Assembly (NCBI GenBank): GCA_902496375.1
Contig: CABVAS010000046.1
Span: forward strand, 1-9,480
Length of the DNA: 9,480 nucleotides
Source: an uncultured Collinsella sp.
GTDB taxonomy: Bacteria > Actinomycetota > Coriobacteriia > Coriobacteriales > Coriobacteriaceae
Direction of reading: 5' to 3'
A model generated the notes under the pieces. The model did no database searches and was not told the DNA's origin. It saw only the letters and a list, made by a program, of their open reading frames with translations. A program made the translations under genes and the position numbers. Below, piece by piece: positions 6,306 to 9,480 of this stretch; position 1 is the stretch's first letter, and every line of letters starts with the position of its first letter.

Positions 6306-6326
6306 GGGTAATCGTTTTCTTATACT
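6306..6326. promoter_or_regulatory. Operator-like site in front of the LacI-type gene
   Basis: A 21-bp sequence that starts GGGTAATCGTT and ends ATACT. It matches the site at 8685-8705 upstream of the epimerase-rpiB operon at 18 of 21 positions. It lies 41 bp before the repressor start and contains TATACT (6321-6326), a likely -10. Autoregulation by the downstream repressor is inferred. Confidence 0.5.
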
Positions 6327-6367
6327 GTTGCTCATTAGAAGTATTACACACGTATAAGAGGCGTCCT

Positions 6368-7372
6368 ATGTCGAAGAATCTATCTATTCGCGATATTGCC
6401 GAGATGTCTGGGGTATCTGTCGCCACGGTATCCCGCGTTATCAATAACAATGGGCGCTTTTCGGAAGAGACCCGAAAACGCGTGCAAAAGATTATTGATG
6501 AAAATGGGTACGTCACTAATATGGCCGCGCGCAGCCTTCGCAGTTCGAAATCGGGAAACATCGGACTGATTCTGCCCGATATTTCCAACGACTTTTTCTC
6601 CACCCTCGCATACCACACCGAACGCGAGTTGCAATCACACGGCTATTCCGTCTTTGCCTGCAACACCAGCAACGACCCTGCGCGTGAGCAGGCATATTTC
6701 AAAACGCTCACCAGCAAACTCGTCGATGGCATCATCTGCATTAGCGGGCTCCATACCCTCGATGGAGATATCGTTCCTAAAAACCTTCCCATTGTCTGCG
6801 TCGATCGCTATCCCGAAAACACGCTCAATATCCCTGTTGTCAGCTCCGACGAAGTAGTTGGCATGAAAACCGCCACCCAAGAGCTCATCGACCACGGATG
6901 CCGACGCATTATCTATGTCGCTAGCTATACCGCAGACTTTAAAGGCAATCGCCGAGAGCTTGGCTATCTGGACGCCCTCAAAGCAAATGGGATCGAAATC
7001 GACAACAACCTCATCGTCAACATCACCGGTAAAAAGCCCAGCATGTACGAAACAGAAGACCTCATCTCCGGCCTCATCCAACAAGGCGTCGTATTCGACG
7101 GCATCGCCGCTTCGAGCGACCATTCCGCCGCGGGAGCCCTGCGCGCACTCCTAAACGCTGGCATCAACGTGCCGGAACAGGTCAAGCTAACGGGATTTGA
7201 CGATTCTGTCTATTCGCGTCTGACCACGCCGCAAATCACGACCATTCACCGTTTTCCCGATCAGATGGCAAAGGCGGGGTGCGACGCCATACTCAAAATG
7301 CTTCGCGGAGACGAAGCCGAGAGAGAAACCATCGTTCCCGTAAAACTCGTCAAACGCGAGTCATCCTGCTAG
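6368..7372 (+). CDS. LacI-family transcriptional repressor
   Basis: 334-residue DNA-binding regulator. Seen: N-terminal helix-turn-helix IRDIAEMSGVSVATVSRVIN (7-26), a hinge helix around NMAARSLRSSK (51-61) that inserts in the minor groove in this family, then a periplasmic-binding-protein-like sugar-sensing core from about residue 64 (NIGLILPDISNDFF) to the end. The length is that of a complete family member. The start has only a short AGAGG about 7 nt upstream, weaker than in the neighbours, which may keep levels low. The codon use is less GC-biased than in argG/argH. It converges on an operon for an epimerase and RpiB whose promoter region shares a 21-bp sequence with this gene's own promoter, so that operon is the likely target. 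The ligand is probably a sugar or sugar phosphate; its identity is unknown. Confidence 0.93.
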   Translation: MSKNLSIRDIAEMSGVSVATVSRVINNNGRFSEETRKRVQKIIDENGYVTNMAARSLRSSKSGNIGLILPDISNDFFSTLAYHTERELQSHGYSVFACNTSNDPAREQAYFKTLTSKLVDGIICISGLHTLDGDIVPKNLPIVCVDRYPENTLNIPVVSSDEVVGMKTATQELIDHGCRRIIYVASYTADFKGNRRELGYLDALKANGIEIDNNLIVNITGKKPSMYETEDLISGLIQQGVVFDGIAASSDHSAAGALRALLNAGINVPEQVKLTGFDDSVYSRLTTPQITTIHRFPDQMAKAGCDAILKMLRGDEAERETIVPVKLVKRESSC

Positions 7373-7406
7373 TCATCAGCAACTCGAAACAGATTCGATC
7401 AAAATA

Positions 7407-7442
7407 GCACCCCACTCGACACCTAAAAGCCGGGCGGGGCGC
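7407..7442 (-). terminator. Terminator of the epimerase-rpiB operon, possibly bidirectional
   Basis: GCGCCCC (7442-7436) pairs with GGGGTGC (7413-7407) on the minus strand, 7 bp with one G-T pair and a 22-nt loop, followed by TATTTTG. It is 93 bp past the rpiB stop and 34 bp past the lacI-type stop on the other strand. On the plus strand the following TTGTC is poor, so service to the repressor gene is uncertain. Confidence 0.5.
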
Positions 7443-7535
7443 TTGTCACACAATCTGCTTAGCGATTAACGCTCGCCATACGAAAATACGTATACGGCCC
7501 CCTTCTACCTGCACAATATGCGGTTAGCAGACCCG

Positions 7536-8003
7536 TTACTCACCATCGACGACGGCAAGCCCCTGGGTTTCCTTAATCTCACCGATCATATCGATGCGGC
7601 GCTGATGACGACCGCCCTCAAACTCGGCATCGAGCCATTCGTCCACAATCATCTTGGCAAGCTCCTGACCCACGACGCGAGCGCCAAAGGCGACAATATT
7701 GGTATTGTTATGCTCTCGGCTCAGTTTTGCGCTATACGGCTCCGAGCACACCACGGCACGCACGCCCTGAACGCTGTTGGCGGCAAGCGAAATGCCGACG
7801 CCCGTACCGCAGATCAGCACGCCCAGGTCGCACTCTCCCGACGCAACGGCCTTACCGACCCTATAGCCGCTAATCGGATAGTCAAAACGCTCGGTGGAAT
7901 CGGTACCGTAGTTGATGACCTCATGACCCTTGCCCTCGAGATGCTCCTTGATGATGTTCTTGAGCTCGACGGCGACATGATCGTTTCCAATTGCAATCTT
8001 CAT
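7536..8003 (-). CDS. rpiB: Ribose-5-phosphate isomerase B (copy 2)
   Basis: 155-residue RpiB/LacAB-family isomerase, gap-free against copy 1 at 51-518 with about 37 differences. The catalytic set is intact: D8-H9, C65 in ICGTGVGIS, H98 in EHNNTN, R109, R132, R136. Differences cluster at the surface and in the C-terminal tail (residues 134-155), not around the active site. The start ATG at 8003 is preceded by AAAGGAG, which overlaps the end of the upstream epimerase gene; the two genes are 3 bp apart, so they are translationally linked. The pairing with an AlsE-like epimerase and a LacI-type regulator suggests a sugar-catabolic role. This could be allose 6-phosphate to allulose 6-phosphate as in E. 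coli RpiB, or pentose 5-phosphate isomerisation. The substrate is not proven. Confidence 0.93.
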   Translation of the reverse strand: MKIAIGNDHVAVELKNIIKEHLEGKGHEVINYGTDSTERFDYPISGYRVGKAVASGECDLGVLICGTGVGISLAANSVQGVRAVVCSEPYSAKLSREHNNTNIVAFGARVVGQELAKMIVDEWLDAEFEGGRHQRRIDMIGEIKETQGLAVVDGE

Positions 8004-8006
8004 GAC

Positions 8007-8660
8007 TTAGTACTCCTTTCCGTCGCGGAGGTTCCGCAGGCACTCCGCATAACCGATTTCCTTACCAAAAAGTGCGCTCGTGCCCAACACAAAACCGTCG
8101 GCACCGGCGGCGGAAAGCTCGCGAACAACCTTAGGGCTGCAAGCACCGTCGATCATGAGCTTAAAGCCGTATTCATCCTTAAGGGCGGCCAGGCGCTCGA
8201 TTTTTTTAGTGGTAAAGTCGATAAACTTCTGACCGGCAAAACCGGGATTCACCGTCATGACCATCACGTAATCGACGAGGTTCAACATCTCCTCAATCGT
8301 TTCAATCGAGGTATCAGGATTGATGACCAGACCGGCAGCGGCGTCGCGTTCCTTAATGTGTGCCAGCGTCTTGACCACATAACGCTCAGACTCGGGATGG
8401 ATGTAGACGATGTCGGCACCGGCGTCCAAGAACAAATCAACCTTGGCGGCAGGTTTCTCAATCATCAGGTGTACGTCGATAGGCTTTATCGTCGCAGCGC
8501 GAATGGCCTTAACGTCCATAACGCCCATAGTGATATTGGGCACGAAGGTGCCGTCCATAATGTCGCAGTGGAAGATATCAGCGCCGGCGACGTCAAGTCT
8601 CTCGACTTCACGACGCAAATCGCCGTAATCGGCACACATCATGCTTGGGCAAAGCAGCAT
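8007..8660 (-). CDS. Ribulose-phosphate 3-epimerase family protein, AlsE-like
   Basis: 217-residue TIM-barrel sugar-phosphate 3-epimerase, cytoplasmic and metal-dependent. Seen: CPSMMCADYGDL (4-15) on strand 1, FHCDIMDGTFVPNITMG with metal ligands H31 and D33, DVHLMI with H64, MTVNPGFAGQKF (135-146), and metal/catalytic D171 in IDGACS. Several features resemble E. coli AlsE (allulose-6-phosphate 3-epimerase) more than housekeeping Rpe: PSxMC instead of PSILSAD, a HPE after strand 4, DG-A/S-C instead of DGG-V/I, and GTSALF instead of GSAVF/Y. This is from memory of the families, not a search. AlsE converts D-allulose 6-phosphate to fructose 6-phosphate; Rpe interconverts ribulose and xylulose 5-phosphate. 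AAAGGA 7 nt before the ATG fixes the start. It is the first gene of an operon with rpiB copy 2. Confidence 0.85.
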   Translation of the reverse strand: MLLCPSMMCADYGDLRREVERLDVAGADIFHCDIMDGTFVPNITMGVMDVKAIRAATIKPIDVHLMIEKPAAKVDLFLDAGADIVYIHPESERYVVKTLAHIKERDAAAGLVINPDTSIETIEEMLNLVDYVMVMTVNPGFAGQKFIDFTTKKIERLAALKDEYGFKLMIDGACSPKVVRELSAAGADGFVLGTSALFGKEIGYAECLRNLRDGKEY

Positions 8661-8684
8661 ATTTGATTCCTTTCTCGAGATGAT

Positions 8685-8705
8685 GGGTAATCGTTATCGC
8701 ATACT
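8685..8705. promoter_or_regulatory. Operator-like site upstream of the epimerase-rpiB operon
   Basis: A 21-bp sequence beginning GGGTAATCGTT and ending ATACT, 18 of 21 identical to 6306-6326 in front of the LacI-type gene. It lies 24 bp before the epimerase start, upstream of its ribosome binding site (8668-8676), where a bound repressor would block transcription. Relative to its gene it is in the reverse orientation to the 6306 copy, which argues for a DNA-level protein site over an mRNA element. Confidence 0.5.
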
Positions 8706-8714
8706 AAGATAGCA

Positions 8715-8803
8715 ACGTTTGAGTAAACGTATACTCACATTGATTTGAATTTGAGTAAACGGTTGCGTAAGTAAGGGTAAATGGTATGAGTAAACGGTTT
8801 CTC
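8715..8803. promoter_or_regulatory. Cluster of three GAGTAAACG operator-like repeats
   Basis: GAGTAAACG occurs exactly at 8721-8729, 8753-8761 and 8788-8796, spaced 32 and 35 bp. The first is the left half of a 16-bp near-palindrome GAGTAAACGTATACTC (7 of 8 pairs) and also overlaps ACGTTT-GAGT-AAACGT (8715-8730), a perfect 6-bp inverted repeat. The third continues as GAGTAAACGGTTTCTC (6 of 8 pairs). The CG-centred symmetry is typical of LacI-family operators. The cluster is 55-145 bp upstream of the epimerase start. The protein bound may be the nearby LacI-type regulator or another family member. Confidence 0.55.
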
Positions 8804-8810
8804 ACGTCAT

Positions 8811-8999
8811 TTCGCAAGGGATGAGCGGATTCGCACCCTTGCGGGTACACACGGAAAGCGCGCCCCACGATTTTGAACCAAAACGGGATAGGGCATCCCA
8901 AGCATCCCCATACGGAAAACGACATCCCAGTCTGACAGCTCAAACCGGGATTCCGTATCCTTATTGATGCAATTAGGACTAGGACGCCCGCACACTTCT
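8811..8999. other. Structured gene-free region between polA and the operon control region
   Basis: No gene can be supported. It holds three inverted repeats: CGCAAGGG (8813-8820) with CCCTTGCG (8836-8843); GGGAT (8885-8889) with ATCCC (8895-8899), followed by TTTT on the minus strand, so possibly the weak polA terminator; and ATACGGAA (8910-8917) with TTCCGTAT (8951-8958), with ATCCC (8924-8928) and GGGAT (8947-8951) nested inside. The repeated GGGAT/ATCCC blocks allow several alternative pairings. Confidence 0.4.
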
Positions 9000-9480
9000 T
9001 TACTTGGCGTCGGCCCAGGTTATGCCGGTGCTGGCTTCGGCGATCAACGGTACGCGGAGGTCTACTACGTGCTCCATGACGTCGCGGACCATGGCGGTCA
9101 GGCGCTCGACTTCGTCGACGGGGCACTCAAAGTCCAGTTCGTCGTGTACCTGCAGGATCATGTGGGCGGCAAAGCCCTCTTCTTCCAGGCGGCGGCTTAC
9201 GCGGGCCATGGCGATCTTGATGATGTCGGCCGCGGTGCCCTGCATGGGGTGGTTCATGGCCGTGCGCTCACCAAAGCCACGGAGCTGTGGGGTTTTGGCC
9301 TTGAGCTCCGGAATATGGCGCCTGCGGCCATACATGGTCTCGGCGTAGCCCGTCTGCTTGGCGCGCGCCACCACATTGTCGAGGAACGTTCGCACGCCCG
9401 GGTAGGCCTCGTAGTAGCGATCGATCATATCGCGCGCCTCGGCCATCGTGCTCGCCTTGACCTTGGCGCTGCCGGCGGTC
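9000..9480 (-). CDS. polA: DNA polymerase I, C-terminal part (cut by window edge)
   Basis: The last 159 residues of a family A DNA polymerase, the repair and Okazaki-fragment polymerase. The frame stays open to the window edge, so the 5' part (5'-nuclease domain, remainder of polymerase) lies beyond 9480. Seen: AEARDMIDRYYEAYPGV, TGYAETMYGRRRHIPEL (fingers/palm region), ERTAMNHPMQGTAADIIK, and motif C ILQVHDELDFE with the HDE triad whose Asp binds catalytic metal. The C-terminus ends within family norms (GITWADAK). A Met at 9446 is internal, not a start. It is transcribed toward the epimerase operon, with about 340 bp of non-coding DNA between them. Confidence 0.95.
   Translation of the reverse strand, partial: TAGSAKVKASTMAEARDMIDRYYEAYPGVRTFLDNVVARAKQTGYAETMYGRRRHIPELKAKTPQLRGFGERTAMNHPMQGTAADIIKIAMARVSRRLEEEGFAAHMILQVHDELDFECPVDEVERLTAMVRDVMEHVVDLRVPLIAEASTGITWADAK

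Noticed and set aside
7488..7495. ACGTATAC downstream of rpiB copy 2, similar to part of the 8721 operator
   Set aside because: Only 8 bp shared, located at the 3' end of the operon without the GAGTAAACG core. Probably chance.
7518..8666. 382-codon open frame on the plus strand
   Set aside because: It lies entirely antisense to the epimerase and rpiB genes, which have clear motifs and ribosome binding sites. It reflects GC codon bias on the opposite strand.
8862..8882. TPsiC-loop-like GGTTCAAAATC on the minus strand
   Set aside because: No acceptor, D-arm or anticodon arm around it; the spacing does not fit a tRNA.
8704..9126. 140-codon minus-strand frame overlapping the polA end
   Set aside because: It overlaps the polA 3' end in another frame and runs through the operator repeats. 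The composition is Cys/Trp/Arg-rich with no motif or ribosome binding site.

Overview
The window looks like a chromosomal segment of a high-GC Coriobacteriia-type gut actinobacterium; Collinsella is my best guess. That rests on GC-rich third codon positions, GAAAGGA(G)-type ribosome binding sites and AT-rich intergenic regions. The genus is an inference and no marker gene settles it.

Layout. (1) 51-518, plus strand: a ribose-5-phosphate isomerase B (rpiB copy 1) with its own terminator. (2) 603-1074, minus: ndk (nucleoside diphosphate kinase) with a terminator. (3) 1382-4950, minus: the last two arginine-biosynthesis genes, argG and argH, each with its own terminator. An undescribed 56-residue small ORF with a good ribosome binding site lies between them. 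The argG 5' leader, about 280 nt or more, encodes a 24-residue peptide with six Arg codons, ending Arg-Arg-Arg-stop. It is followed by mutually exclusive inverted repeats and a terminator-like hairpin with a U5 run. This reads as an arginine-sensing transcription attenuator and is the most interesting system in the window. (4) 5199-6267, plus: a Cof-type HAD phosphatase. A 130-bp nested palindromic element sits between its stop codon and its terminator and looks like an inserted MITE or REP-like unit. (5) 6306-7372, plus: a LacI-family repressor. (6) 7407-8660, minus: a two-gene operon facing the repressor, with an Rpe-family epimerase of AlsE-like character followed by a second rpiB. (7) 8685-8803: the control region of that operon, with three GAGTAAACG repeats and a 21-bp site that also occurs in front of the lacI-type gene. 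(8) 8811-8999: a structured intergenic region. (9) 9000-9480, minus: the C-terminal end of DNA polymerase I (polA), cut by the window edge.

How they work together. ArgG and ArgH convert citrulline plus aspartate to arginine and fumarate, and the leader would couple argG expression to charged tRNA-Arg. The epimerase and RpiB2 form a sugar-phosphate module (pentose phosphates, or allose-6-P to allulose-6-P to fructose-6-P). It is probably controlled by the adjacent LacI-type protein, because both transcription units share an operator-like sequence. No CRISPR array, tRNA, rRNA or transposase gene was seen.
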